A stretch of 64,000 bases of DNA from Chthoniobacterales bacterium (GCA_025929155.1 JAICMR010000001.1:31799-95798); one strand, 5' to 3'; shown: positions 52,424 to 59,860, numbered from the stretch's first letter. The notes: generated by a model from the sequence alone, not told the origin. Numbers and translations are program-made.

Positions 52424-52882
52424 CTAGAGGCCAACCAGGTTGGCCACTTGTTGATACGTTTGGTGTTCGTCCTGATGGGCGCGTTTCCAGCGCGCCGGAT
52501 TCCAAATCTCGAAACGTCCCGGACCGCCGACGAGTGCGACTTCGTTTTTGAGATCGAGCTGTTGACAGAGGTCATCGGGCAAAACCAAACGGCCCTGCCG
52601 GTCGGTCGAACCATGTTGCGCCCGCGCATGGAGCTGGCGTTGGAATTTGCGAACGTCGCCAGCGGAAATTCCCGGCGCCTGCGCGGCGGCCGCGCTAATC
52701 CGCTCGAATTCGTTAGGCGGCATCACGAGCAGACAGCGCAGGTTCTGCTCGGCGAGGAGAATGAACTCTTCAGCCTGGCCGTTGCGCCGCCACCGTGACG
52801 GGATGGTGACGCGATGTTTCTCGTCGATCTGATGACGAAACTCCCCCGCGAAGAAAGTTTGAGATGACGAGGCCGATTCCAT
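52424..52882 (-). CDS. mraZ: Transcriptional regulator MraZ
   Basis: 152 aa with two SpoVT/AbrB-like MraZ domains: FFAGEFRHQIDEKHRVTIPSRW (about 10-31) and the second with HGSTDRQGRLVLPDDL (about 90-105). MraZ is the first gene of most dcw clusters and binds repeated GTGG boxes at its own promoter, repressing or, in some bacteria, activating it. Such boxes are present just upstream (see 52912-52935). The start ATG 52882 gives the family N-terminus. The octamer at 52710 is inside. 85 bp separate it from rsmH. Confidence 0.95.
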   Translation of the reverse strand: MESASSSQTFFAGEFRHQIDEKHRVTIPSRWRRNGQAEEFILLAEQNLRCLLVMPPNEFERISAAAAQAPGISAGDVRKFQRQLHARAQHGSTDRQGRLVLPDDLCQQLDLKNEVALVGGPGRFEIWNPARWKRAHQDEHQTYQQVANLVGL

Positions 52883-52911
52883 GCGAGCGAGGATTAATGG
52901 TCCATATCAAT

Positions 52912-52935
52912 CCACTTTCCGCCACTTTAAACCAC
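52912..52935 (-). promoter_or_regulatory. Predicted MraZ operator: three GTGG boxes at 10-bp spacing
   Basis: On the minus strand GTGG-N6-GTGG-N6-GTGG; on the plus strand CCAC starts at 52912, 52922 and 52932. Exact 10-bp helical spacing matches the repeated MraZ boxes known upstream of mraZ. The boxes flank the -10 element, as expected for autoregulation. Confidence 0.85.
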
Positions 52936-52954
52936 CTCACTTTTCCCCGGTCAA
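52926..52954 (-). promoter_or_regulatory. Predicted promoter of the dcw cluster
   Basis: Minus strand: -35 TTGACC (52954-52949), 17-bp spacer, -10 TTTAAA (52931-52926). Transcription would start about 35-40 nt before the mraZ ATG. The spacing and -35 are near consensus for a housekeeping sigma factor. Confidence 0.75.
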
Positions 52955-53012
52955 TTAAATTCATGCCGATTTGCACGCTTTTCTTCGCCAGCTATTCTTT
53001 CTTTCCTCCCCC

Positions 53013-53492
53013 ATGTTTCCCCACCTCCTCGTCCCCGCGGTCGCGGCGACCCTCATCTTCAATGCCTTTCCGGCGGACGGACAATCCGAGGACGACACCG
53101 TTCGCGTGACCGTAACCGTCAATTCAGACGGCTCGAAAACCGTTTACCGCGTGGACAACGCCAGACACAAATCCGTCGCCACGACTATCACGGCGAATGG
53201 GAGGTCCGGAGGCAAAGTGATCTACAGTCTTGACCTCGAAGGACGCTACCAGAGCGGCCGCGTCTTCAACGCCGCCGGCAGGCTCCGTTTCGAGACGCTC
53301 TATCGCTACGATGATTCGGGACGATTGGCGGAAGAAACGCAGATCAATGAGCACGACCATGTGCAGCACAAAATCGTCTACATTTTCGACAATGCAGGTC
53401 GTCCGGCCGGTTATGCCATTTACGACGGCTCCGGTAGGCTGCTCGGCCGGACGACACTGAGTTCCGCGCCAGTGCAGTCTGGCCCACGGTGA
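53013..53492 (+). CDS. Secreted protein with YD/RHS-like repeat segment, unknown function
   Basis: About 159 aa from ATG 53013, divergent from mraZ. A signal peptide (HLLVPAVAATLIFNAFPADG) is followed by beta-strand-like repeats with the pattern Y-x-D/F-D-x-x-G-R-x-x-x-x (YSLDLEGRYQSG, YRYDDSGRLAEET, YIFDNAGRPAGYA, YDGSGRLLG). These resemble the YD repeats of RHS proteins and some wall-associated proteins. There is no catalytic motif. It is likely periplasmic or secreted. It shares the 130-bp upstream region with mraZ, so MraZ boxes could influence it (inference). Confidence 0.75.
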   Translation: MFPHLLVPAVAATLIFNAFPADGQSEDDTVRVTVTVNSDGSKTVYRVDNARHKSVATTITANGRSGGKVIYSLDLEGRYQSGRVFNAAGRLRFETLYRYDDSGRLAEETQINEHDHVQHKIVYIFDNAGRPAGYAIYDGSGRLLGRTTLSSAPVQSGPR

Positions 53493-53726
53493 AGGAACGA
53501 GAATCCTTTATTCGTTAGGATGGACTGCGGTCATCCTGAGCGGAGCGCAGCGCATTCGAAGGATCCCGATGAGTTTCCTTAAACCTTTCCCACAGGGTTC
53601 ACGGCAGCGTTCGACTCCGCCGTGGGTCCGCTAAGGATGACGCGCGTGCTGTTGTAAGATGGTCGGCTTCGGAAGCTTCCGTCGATTACTTGCCAGCGGC
53701 AGGAAAGAGCCTTATCAGGTCACGGC
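53493..53726. repeat. Intergenic region with octamer and family A hairpin
   Basis: 234 bp. The octamer is at 53512, then GTCATCCTGAGCGGAGCGCA...AAGGATCCCG (53530-53568) pairs with GTTCGACTCCGCCGTGGGTC...AAGGATGAC (53609-53642). No ORF is called; the promoter for the following exbB must lie downstream of it. Confidence 0.75.
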
Positions 53727-54404
53727 ATGATCGATTACATCCAAAAGGGTGGTCTGCTCATGTGGCCGATCCTGATTTGCAGCATCATCTCGATTGCTGT
53801 CTTCGCCGAGCGACTTTTTTATTTCCACCGCGCGACGATTCACGTGGGCGAGTTTCTCCAGGGCCTCTCCAATCTTGTGCAGCGCCGCAATTTCGCCGAA
53901 GCGCTGCATGAATGCGCCGGCACACCGGGTCCGGTTGCGCGAGTGATCCACTCCGCCCTGATTCGGCATGACGCGCCGCGCGCGGAGCTGCGCGAGATCG
54001 TGCAGGAAGCGGGCCAGCTGGAAGTGCCGAAGCTCGAGCGTTTCCTCGGAGTACTCGCGACGCTGGCTTATCTCACGCCTTTGATCGGATTGTTAGGCAC
54101 GGTCGCGGGAATGATTGAGGCGTTTGGAATGGTGTCGTCGAACGGGGGTTACGCGACCGTGACAGAGCTTTCCACCGGGATTTATAAGAGTTTACTGACC
54201 ACAGCCGCGGGTCTGGTCGTCGCGACTCCTACTTTTGTCGCCTACAGCTATCTTTCTTCGCGCGTGAACACCTTGCTCCACGACATGGAACGCGCCGGGA
54301 TAGAAGTCGTGCACATGTTGACGGATCGCGAGCCGACTGCGGAGATCATCAGCTTTCGCGAAGCGCAGAACAAGGCGACCGCAGAACGACGCTCCGAGTT
54401 CTAG
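53727..54404 (+). CDS. exbB: ExbB-type proton channel protein (MotA/TolQ/ExbB family), second copy
   Basis: 225 aa with three membrane helices: about 10-30, 110-132 and 150-172. The core YLTPLIGLLGTVAGMIEAF and SLLTTAAGLVVATPTFVAYSYL is intact. With the exbD- and tonB-like genes downstream it forms a second inner-membrane motor, distinct from tolQRAB at 13472-16893. The N-terminus GLLMWPILICSIISIAVFAERL is typical ExbB. No outer-membrane receptor is nearby, so the transported substrate is unknown. TTGTTAGG, a one-mismatch octamer, lies in the G-L-L-G-T core codons. Confidence 0.93.
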   Translation: MIDYIQKGGLLMWPILICSIISIAVFAERLFYFHRATIHVGEFLQGLSNLVQRRNFAEALHECAGTPGPVARVIHSALIRHDAPRAELREIVQEAGQLEVPKLERFLGVLATLAYLTPLIGLLGTVAGMIEAFGMVSSNGGYATVTELSTGIYKSLLTTAAGLVVATPTFVAYSYLSSRVNTLLHDMERAGIEVVHMLTDREPTAEIISFREAQNKATAERRSEF

Positions 54405-54571
54405 AACATTCCGGCCACCGTGTCATCCCGAGCGAAGCGCAGCGCAGTCGAGGGATCCCGCGGAGCGGGCTATAAGATTTCGCCACGGGATCCATCCGTT
54501 TTGCTCGGGATCACTGGCGGTTCGATCCCCCTTCTAGCAAGGCGGCGTTCGGAACCCGCGCCTAACGAGTC
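54405..54571. repeat. exbB-exbD gap with family A hairpin and octamer
   Basis: 167 bp. GTCATCCCGAGCGAAGCGCA...GAGGGATCCCG (54422-54460) faces ACGGGATCCATCC...TTGCTCGGGATCAC (54485-54513), and the octamer at 54561 lies 3 nt before the exbD ATG. It interrupts an otherwise compact operon. Confidence 0.75.
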
Positions 54572-54976
54572 ATGAAACTGACCCGGACGAGCAACATCAG
54601 CTTTGGGTGGCTCTACGTTTTCCCACTGCTCGATGTGCTTTTTTTGCTCATCTTCTTTCTGCTCCTGAGCTCAAACTTTGTCCTCCAGCCGGGTATCTCC
54701 GTCACGGTTCCTTTCTCCCGCTTCACTCTGGGACCTCAGCCTAACCAGGAGATCATCAGCATCACCGGCGGACCGAGCGCGGCGATTTATCTGCGCGATC
54801 AAAAAGTGACTCTTGATCAACTCGGGCCCGCGCTCGATGAGACGAAGCGCGAAGGTCGCTCGGTTGTGATCAAGGCGGACCGGCAGACTTCCTACGACCT
54901 CGTCATGGCCGTGACGAACGCCGCCTTGGTTAAGGGAATTACGTCTGTCGCGCTCGCAACCACTCCGCAACAATGA
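54572..54976 (+). CDS. exbD: ExbD/TolR-type protein, second copy
   Basis: 134 aa. One membrane helix near residues 12-32 (LYVFPLLDVLFLLIFFLLL) carries the proton-coupling Asp of the family motif. The periplasmic part holds VTVPFSRF, DQLGPALDETKREGRSVVIKAD and a terminal GITSVALAT strand. It partners with exbB. It overlaps the tonB-like gene by 4 bp. The octamer lies just before its start codon. Confidence 0.9.
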   Translation: MKLTRTSNISFGWLYVFPLLDVLFLLIFFLLLSSNFVLQPGISVTVPFSRFTLGPQPNQEIISITGGPSAAIYLRDQKVTLDQLGPALDETKREGRSVVIKADRQTSYDLVMAVTNAALVKGITSVALATTPQQ

Positions 54977-55752
54977 GCGCCCGGACTTACGCGCAGCCGC
55001 ACGGCGCTCTCCTTTTTCACTGGGAACGGCCGCGCCGGAGGAAAGTGGCGATCGCCGGCTTTCTCCTGGCGTCGTTAGGCCTGCACGCTTTTTGTTTCCT
55101 GCTCTTCCAGGTGATTTACCCGCCGATGAGTTCGCTGCTTCCGCCGCCGGCGCGGGTCAGCCTGATCGCACCGACTTCTGAAGAAGCGCGCAGCTTTTTG
55201 CATTGGCTCGCGGCGGAAGATCCTGCGCTCATCACGCAAACCCAGCGCCCGGTTGACGCGCGCCGATTTCAGCTTCCGAGGCTGGCGCATGTGCCCTCCT
55301 ACGTCGCGGTGCCGCCGAGCCTGAAGCAATTGCCGCCTCCGGCGCTGGAAAAGCTCGATCGCTTTTCGATGCCACCTGCTCCGGTTCCGATGACGACACC
55401 GATCATGCCGTCGCCGCCCGTGATCGCGCCAAGCGCGATCACTTTCGCCGGTGCGCTCCAGGGGCGGACCTTCACGAGCCCGGCGCTTGCCTTCCACGCG
55501 ACCCAGCATGACGCGCCGCAGGACGCGCAATTCCGCGTCGGGGTCGATGGGAAGGGAATGGTCCGCTATTGCCTCCTCGCCAATTCCTCGGGCGACGCGG
55601 CGCTCGATGAACAGGCTCGGCACGCGCTCATCCTATGCCGGTTCCAAGCCGCCCCGCGGATCTTGCCTAACGACAAACTGACCTGGGCGCTCGCGACGGT
55701 GCACTTCGGCACGGACCTGCAACTGCCGCCGGCCGCGGCGACGGCGTCGTGA
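54973..55752 (+). CDS. TonB-like energy-transducing protein
   Basis: 259 aa. A membrane helix at about 25-48 (VAIAGFLLASLGLHAFCFLLF) is followed by a Pro-rich spacer (about 90-160, PPPALEK, PPAPVPMTTPIMPSPP) and a C-terminal domain (about 185-250) of the TonB type (FRVGVDGKGMVRYCLLANSSGDAALDEQARHAL). Motor-driven contact with an outer-membrane partner is expected. The C-terminal domain is degenerate compared with classical TonB, so the partner could differ. It overlaps exbD (4 bp) and the zinc-ribbon gene (4 bp, GTGA). Octamer copies are at 55072 and 55666. Confidence 0.82.
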   Translation: MSARTYAQPHGALLFHWERPRRRKVAIAGFLLASLGLHAFCFLLFQVIYPPMSSLLPPPARVSLIAPTSEEARSFLHWLAAEDPALITQTQRPVDARRFQLPRLAHVPSYVAVPPSLKQLPPPALEKLDRFSMPPAPVPMTTPIMPSPPVIAPSAITFAGALQGRTFTSPALAFHATQHDAPQDAQFRVGVDGKGMVRYCLLANSSGDAALDEQARHALILCRFQAAPRILPNDKLTWALATVHFGTDLQLPPAAATAS

Positions 55753-55988
55753 TTCGTGTCAGCCTCGCGGCCCTGGCGACGATTTACCTGCTGCTTTTTC
55801 TTGCGGCGGTTTTTCTCCTCTGGATATTGGGTGAGTGGAATCGGCGGCGCCGGGAACAGCGGGCTCTGCGATACCGTTTGCGGTGTGTGATATGCGCCTT
55901 CGAGTTTGAAGATCGCACGACGACGCTGCTCCCACGCTGCCCGCGCTGCGGCAGCTTGAACGAACGTTTTAAATTGGATCGGATTTAA
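55749..55988 (+). CDS. Small membrane protein with CxxC-CxxC zinc ribbon
   Basis: 79 aa starting at GTG 55749, overlapping the previous stop by 4 bp. A membrane helix (about 7-28) is followed by a basic stretch and a treble-clef-like zinc ribbon with CVIC (about 46-49) and CPRC (about 64-67). Small zinc ribbons of this type usually contact protein or RNA. It belongs to the exbB-exbD-tonB-like operon, so it may be an accessory of that motor (inference). No named family is recognised. Confidence 0.75.
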   Translation: MIRVSLAALATIYLLLFLAAVFLLWILGEWNRRRREQRALRYRLRCVICAFEFEDRTTTLLPRCPRCGSLNERFKLDRI

Positions 55989-55990
55989 CC

Positions 55991-57169
55991 ATGGGAATGT
56001 GGATTGGCAGAAATCGCAAAGCGCGCGTCACCTACGGGTTCGACGAAATCGCGCTCGTGCCGGGGCAGGTCACGATCAACCCCAACGAAGTGGACATCAG
56101 CTGGCGTCTTGGTCGTAAAAATGACGAGCCGTTGGAATTCAAAATCCCAATCCTCGCGAGCGCGATGGACGGCGTAGTGGACGTGAAATTCGCCATCGCG
56201 ATGGGAAAGCTCGGCGGCCTCGCGGTATTGAACCTCGAAGGCGTCCAAACGCGCTACAAAAATCCCGAGGAAGTGCTGCAAAAAATCGTCGATGCCGACA
56301 AGGCCGAGGTCACGGGGTTGCTCCAGAAAATTTACCAGGAACCGGTCCAGGAAGACCTGATCCGCGCCCGCGTGAAGGAAATGAAAGACGCCGGTAATCC
56401 GGTCGCTGTCAGTTCGATTCCGCAGCGCGCAGAACAGTTTGGCGCGATCGCACAGGAAGCGGGCGCTGATATTTTTGTGGTTCAGAGCACAGTCTCAACC
56501 GCGCGTCATATTTCGTCCGAATATCAGTCGCTCGATCTGACCAAGTTCTGCCGGGAGATGCGCATCCCGATCATCGTGGGCAACACCGTTGGCTATGATG
56601 CGACGCTCGAGATCATGGAATGCGGTCCGTCCGCGGTCCTGATTGGCGTTGGTCCGGGCGCAGCCTGCACTTCGCGCGGCGTCCTCGGGCTGGGCGTGCC
56701 GCAAGTGACCGCGACCGTTGATTGCGCAGCGGCGCGCGACGCTTATTTCAAAAAAACCTCGCGCTACGTTCCGATCATTACCGACGGCGGAATGAGCAAA
56801 GGCGGCGACGTCTGCAAAGCACTCGCCTGTGGCGCGGACGCGGTGATGGTGGGCAGCGCTTTTGCGAAAGCCTACGAAGCGCCCGGCCATGGCTACCACT
56901 GGGGAATGGCGACGCCGCACGCCAACCTGCCGCGCGGGACACGCATCAAAGTGGGCGCGACCGGTTCTCTCAAGCAGATCCTCTTCGGCCCGGCGGAAGT
57001 GGACGACGGCTCGCAAAATCTGGTCGGCGCCATCACGACTTGCATGGGCAATGTCGGAGCGAGTACGCTCCCCGCCTTCCAGCAAACCGAGATCATCATT
57101 GCGCCCTCGATTAAAACCGAAGGTAAGCTTTTCCAGACCGTCCAAAGCGTCGGCATGGGCACAAGATAG
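55991..57169 (+). CDS. guaB3: GuaB3-family IMP dehydrogenase-related protein
   Basis: 392 aa, an IMPDH/GMPR-fold (beta/alpha)8 barrel without CBS domains. The catalytic Cys226 lies in GVGPGAACTSRGVLG, and the flap/active region GGMSKGGDVCKALACGADAVMVGSAF is present. PILASAMDGVVDVKFAIAMGKLGG is the N-terminal barrel signature. The lack of CBS domains and the length match GuaB3, found in Actinobacteria and other phyla beside or instead of GuaB. GuaB3 proteins from some bacteria are reported to catalyse IMP oxidation; the activity here is inferred. It has no octamer copy. Start ATG 55991, 2 bp after the previous stop. Confidence 0.9.
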   Translation: MGMWIGRNRKARVTYGFDEIALVPGQVTINPNEVDISWRLGRKNDEPLEFKIPILASAMDGVVDVKFAIAMGKLGGLAVLNLEGVQTRYKNPEEVLQKIVDADKAEVTGLLQKIYQEPVQEDLIRARVKEMKDAGNPVAVSSIPQRAEQFGAIAQEAGADIFVVQSTVSTARHISSEYQSLDLTKFCREMRIPIIVGNTVGYDATLEIMECGPSAVLIGVGPGAACTSRGVLGLGVPQVTATVDCAAARDAYFKKTSRYVPIITDGGMSKGGDVCKALACGADAVMVGSAFAKAYEAPGHGYHWGMATPHANLPRGTRIKVGATGSLKQILFGPAEVDDGSQNLVGAITTCMGNVGASTLPAFQQTEIIIAPSIKTEGKLFQTVQSVGMGTR

Positions 57170-57256
57170 TGACAAGCGACAGGTGATGAGTGACAAGTCC
57201 TGAAACTGCGCGCATAACTCCTCGCTCACACTCACCACTCCGTCTTCACTTCGCTT
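57170..57256. other. guaB3-fabF gap
   Basis: 87 bp. It contains short direct repeats of GTGACAAG (57177 and 57199 regions). No promoter or terminator is called. Confidence 0.35.
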
Positions 57257-58507
57257 ATGAATCGCAGAGTCGTCATCACCGGCATGGGCGTAGTCACGCC
57301 CGTCGGCCAGGAGCTGGAAACGTTCTGGAGCAACCTTCTCCGGGGCCACAGCGGGATCGGCCCAATCACGCGCTTCGACACGACCGGCTACGATTCGAGG
57401 ATCGCCGGCGAAGTGCGCAACTTGGACGCCAAGTCTGTATTTAATAATCCGAAGGATCACAACCGGACTGACCGCTTTACTCATTTGGCGATGGCCTGCG
57501 CGAAGAGCGCGATGCGCGACTGCGGGGTCGATCTTGAGAAGTTGGATCGGACCCGTTTCGGCGTGCTCGCCAGCACCGGAATCGGCGGACTCAAGACGCT
57601 CGAAGACCAGCACTCCGCCCTTGTTAACAAAGGTCCCGGCCGCGTCTCCGCATTCACCATTCCGATGCTCATCGGCAACATGGCGAGCGGCGCCATCTCG
57701 ATGGAATTTGGTCTGCAAGGTCCGAACCTCTGCATCGTCACTGCCTGCGCCGCTTCGAATAACGCGGTCGGCGAAGCCTGGCGCATTATTAAATTCGGCG
57801 ATGCCGACATGTTCATCGCGGGCGGTTCGGAAGCGTCGATCATCCCCGTGGGCCTCGCAGGCTTTTCCGCCATGAAAGCGTTGAGCACACGCAACGACGA
57901 GCCGGAACGCGCCTCGCGTCCCTTCGACAAAGATCGTGACGGGTTCGTGATCGCCGAAGGCGGCGGCATGATTGTGCTCGAGGAACTCGAACACGCCAAA
58001 GCCCGCGGCGCGAAAATCTACTGCGAGATTGCCGGCTACGGATTGAGTGGCGACGCCTACCACATGACCGCGCCGCCGCCCAATGGCGAAGGCGCCGCCC
58101 GCGCCATGAAAATGGCGCTCGACCATGCCGGCCTGGCGCCCGAGCAGGTCGATTATCTGAATGCTCACGCAACCTCGACCGGCCTCGGCGATATTTGCGA
58201 AACCCGCGCCATCAAATCGGTTTTCGGCAATCACGCTCAGACCGGCGGGTTGACGATCAGCTCCACGAAATCGATGACCGGCCACTTGTTAGGCGGCTCC
58301 GGCGCGATCGAGTTGACCGCCTGCGCCCTCGCCATTCGCGATGGAAAAATCCCGCCCACGATTAATCTCGATCACCCCGATCTCGAGTGCGATCTCGACT
58401 ACACGCCGCACGTGATGCGCGAGAAAGAAGTGAACGTCGCCGTGAACAATTCATTCGGATTCGGCGGACATAACGCGACGATCGTGGTGACGAAATTTGA
58501 AGAGTGA
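57257..58507 (+). CDS. fabF: 3-oxoacyl-[acyl-carrier-protein] synthase II
   Basis: 416 aa, the KAS II condensing enzyme of fatty acid synthesis. The Cys-His-His triad is visible: C164 in VTACAASNNAVGEA, H304 in NAHATSTGLGD and a late His in NNSFGFGGHNA. Also present are VVTPVGQELETFW at the N-terminus and STKSMTGHLLGGSGAIE near the end. It elongates acyl-ACP with malonyl-ACP. No acpP, fabD or fabG gene is adjacent. It carries one near-octamer (TTGTTAGG, about 58287) and no exact one. Confidence 0.96.
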   Translation: MNRRVVITGMGVVTPVGQELETFWSNLLRGHSGIGPITRFDTTGYDSRIAGEVRNLDAKSVFNNPKDHNRTDRFTHLAMACAKSAMRDCGVDLEKLDRTRFGVLASTGIGGLKTLEDQHSALVNKGPGRVSAFTIPMLIGNMASGAISMEFGLQGPNLCIVTACAASNNAVGEAWRIIKFGDADMFIAGGSEASIIPVGLAGFSAMKALSTRNDEPERASRPFDKDRDGFVIAEGGGMIVLEELEHAKARGAKIYCEIAGYGLSGDAYHMTAPPPNGEGAARAMKMALDHAGLAPEQVDYLNAHATSTGLGDICETRAIKSVFGNHAQTGGLTISSTKSMTGHLLGGSGAIELTACALAIRDGKIPPTINLDHPDLECDLDYTPHVMREKEVNVAVNNSFGFGGHNATIVVTKFEE

Positions 58508-58815
58508 TCCGCAACCGCGGAGCTCTTCGAGCGAACCGGACGGCTTCAAAAGTCTGAACCCTTCGCGAGGAATAGTGTCGGGTGAGAGTGGGCGTCTCGC
58601 CCCAGGTTCCGGCGTCTCGCCGGAACGAACTTCGGTCTTTCTGAGAGCTCGCGCGCAGTGCCTCGTCCTATCGTGCCGCAGCGCGCGAAGTGCCTCGGGA
58701 TCTCACAGATCGTATACTTAGCTCGTTAGGCGAACCCAGCGGCGAGCCGCGCGCGATCCCTCGCCATCGGCGCGACTCGGGATGACAGATCAGGTTTTCA
58801 CGCTCTTGTTGAGTC
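58508..58815. repeat. 308-bp non-coding region with family A and B repeats and an octamer
   Basis: A family B half-element (GGCGTCTCGCCCCAGGTTCC with GGCGTCTCGCCGGAACGAAC, 58589-58628) is followed by a family A pair (left near 58663-58708, right GATCCCTCGCCATCGGCGCG...ACTCGGGATGACAG, 58757-58788). The octamer (58723) lies in its loop. I see no credible gene; the promoter of the DUF2905 gene may lie at the right end. Confidence 0.7.
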
Positions 58816-59028
58816 ATGCCGGAGATGGGGAAAATGCTGGTCGTGCTCGGAGGCATCATCGTGCTTCTCGGGCTCGTGCTCTGGAGCGGGTTCGGCGGAA
58901 GCTGGTTCGGAAGATTGCCCGGCGATATTCGGGTCGAGCGCGGCCACTCATCGTTCTACTTCCCGATCGTCACCTGCATCATCATCAGCATTTTGCTCAG
59001 TCTCGTGCTTTCGTTTTTCCGTCGTTAG
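58816..59028 (+). CDS. DUF2905 small membrane protein
   Basis: 70 aa with two membrane helices (about 7-25 and 46-67) around the conserved loop WFGRLPGDIRVERG-xx-FYFP. This is the pattern of DUF2905, widespread small inner-membrane proteins of unknown role. ATG 58816. The stop TAG is the TAG inside an octamer copy (59022-59029). The UDG gene starts 3 bp later, suggesting an operon. Confidence 0.85.
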   Translation: MPEMGKMLVVLGGIIVLLGLVLWSGFGGSWFGRLPGDIRVERGHSSFYFPIVTCIIISILLSLVLSFFRR

Positions 59029-59031
59029 GCG

Positions 59032-59733
59032 ATGGCGGGCGTAAAGGAACTCCAGGCAAAGCTGGATCGGCATGTGGCGCGGTTGCGCAACTGCCGACGC
59101 TGTCCTCTGATGCATCCGCCGCCAGTGTCAGGCGCCGCGGTCATGAGCCGGATTTTGCTCGTGGGCCAGGCGCCGGGGGTGCGCGAGCCCGCTGCGGGGA
59201 AACCCTTTGCCTGGACCGCCGGCCGAACGCTTTTCCGCTGGATCGAAGACGCCACAGGCCTAACGGAAAGTGAAGCGCGGGCGAAGATTTACTTCGCGGC
59301 CGTCTGTCGTTGTTTTCCCGGGAAAGCGCCTGGCGGCAGCGATCGCGTGCCCAATCCGCAGGAGATTGCGAATTGCTCGTCGTGGCTCAGCCGTGAGCTG
59401 GAAATTTTGCGGCCGCAACTGATCCTGCCGGTCGGCAAGCTCGCGATCGCGCAATTCATGGCGGTCGGGAAGCTGGAGGAAATTATCGGGCGCAATTTCC
59501 GGGTCACGCGCGACGGGCGGACTTTTGATCTCGTTCCCTTGCCACATCCTTCCGGGGCGTCACCCTGGCCGAGAATTTCTCCCGGGCGCGAACTCCTCCA
59601 GCGCGCGCTGCAACTGATCGCGGCGCACCCGGCTTTCCAAAGAGGCGTGTCACAAAACTTCCGTCATCCTACGCGAAGTGCAGTTCGCGGAGCGAACGAA
59701 ATGCAGTCGAAGGATCCCGTCGAGTATCCGTGA
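59032..59733 (+). CDS. Uracil-DNA glycosylase family protein (Fe-S type)
   Basis: 233 aa. The UDG motifs are the nucleotide-recognition LLVGQAPGVREP (motif 1, GxAPG) and the late LPHPSGASPW (motif 2). Iron-sulfur-type cysteines are visible (C-x-x-C in NCRRCPL, later CRCFPG and NCSSW), indicating family 4/5-like enzymes that excise uracil for base-excision repair. The core ends near residue 205. The last 25 residues (RHPTRSAVRGANEMQSKDPVEYP) are encoded by a family A repeat, so the original stop was probably lost to the insertion. Endonuclease IV lies about 3.3 kb downstream, the next step of the pathway. Confidence 0.85.
   Translation: MAGVKELQAKLDRHVARLRNCRRCPLMHPPPVSGAAVMSRILLVGQAPGVREPAAGKPFAWTAGRTLFRWIEDATGLTESEARAKIYFAAVCRCFPGKAPGGSDRVPNPQEIANCSSWLSRELEILRPQLILPVGKLAIAQFMAVGKLEEIIGRNFRVTRDGRTFDLVPLPHPSGASPWPRISPGRELLQRALQLIAAHPAFQRGVSQNFRHPTRSAVRGANEMQSKDPVEYP
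59660..59732. repeat. Family A repeat at the end of the UDG gene
   Basis: The single arm CGTCATCCTACGCGAAGTGC...CAGTCGAAGGATCCCG with an extra 23-bp segment (TTCGCGGAGCGAACGAAATG) inside. It provides the C-terminal codons and the stop of the UDG ORF. No inverted partner arm is visible. Confidence 0.75.
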
Positions 59734-59860
59734 CGCGAGCGCGCACGTAGTGCCCTTGCCGGCGAAGTTCTCAACAAGCGCCGCTTTCTGTCGATTCGGC
59801 TGCGCCATGCCCCAGCCCATTTCCTGCTTTCCTCTTTTCCTGATTCATCTTTCTTGCCTC
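59734..59860. other. UDG-thuA gap with family D arm
   Basis: 127 bp. It includes a single family D arm (TTTCCTGCTTTCC...TTTTCCTGATTCATC, 59819-59850) directly before the thuA-like start. Nothing else is recognised. Confidence 0.5.

Noticed and set aside
13112-56445. GCGATCGC (HIP1-like palindrome) as a second iterated word
   Set aside because: I noticed about a dozen copies, only modestly above expectation at this GC, unlike the octamer.
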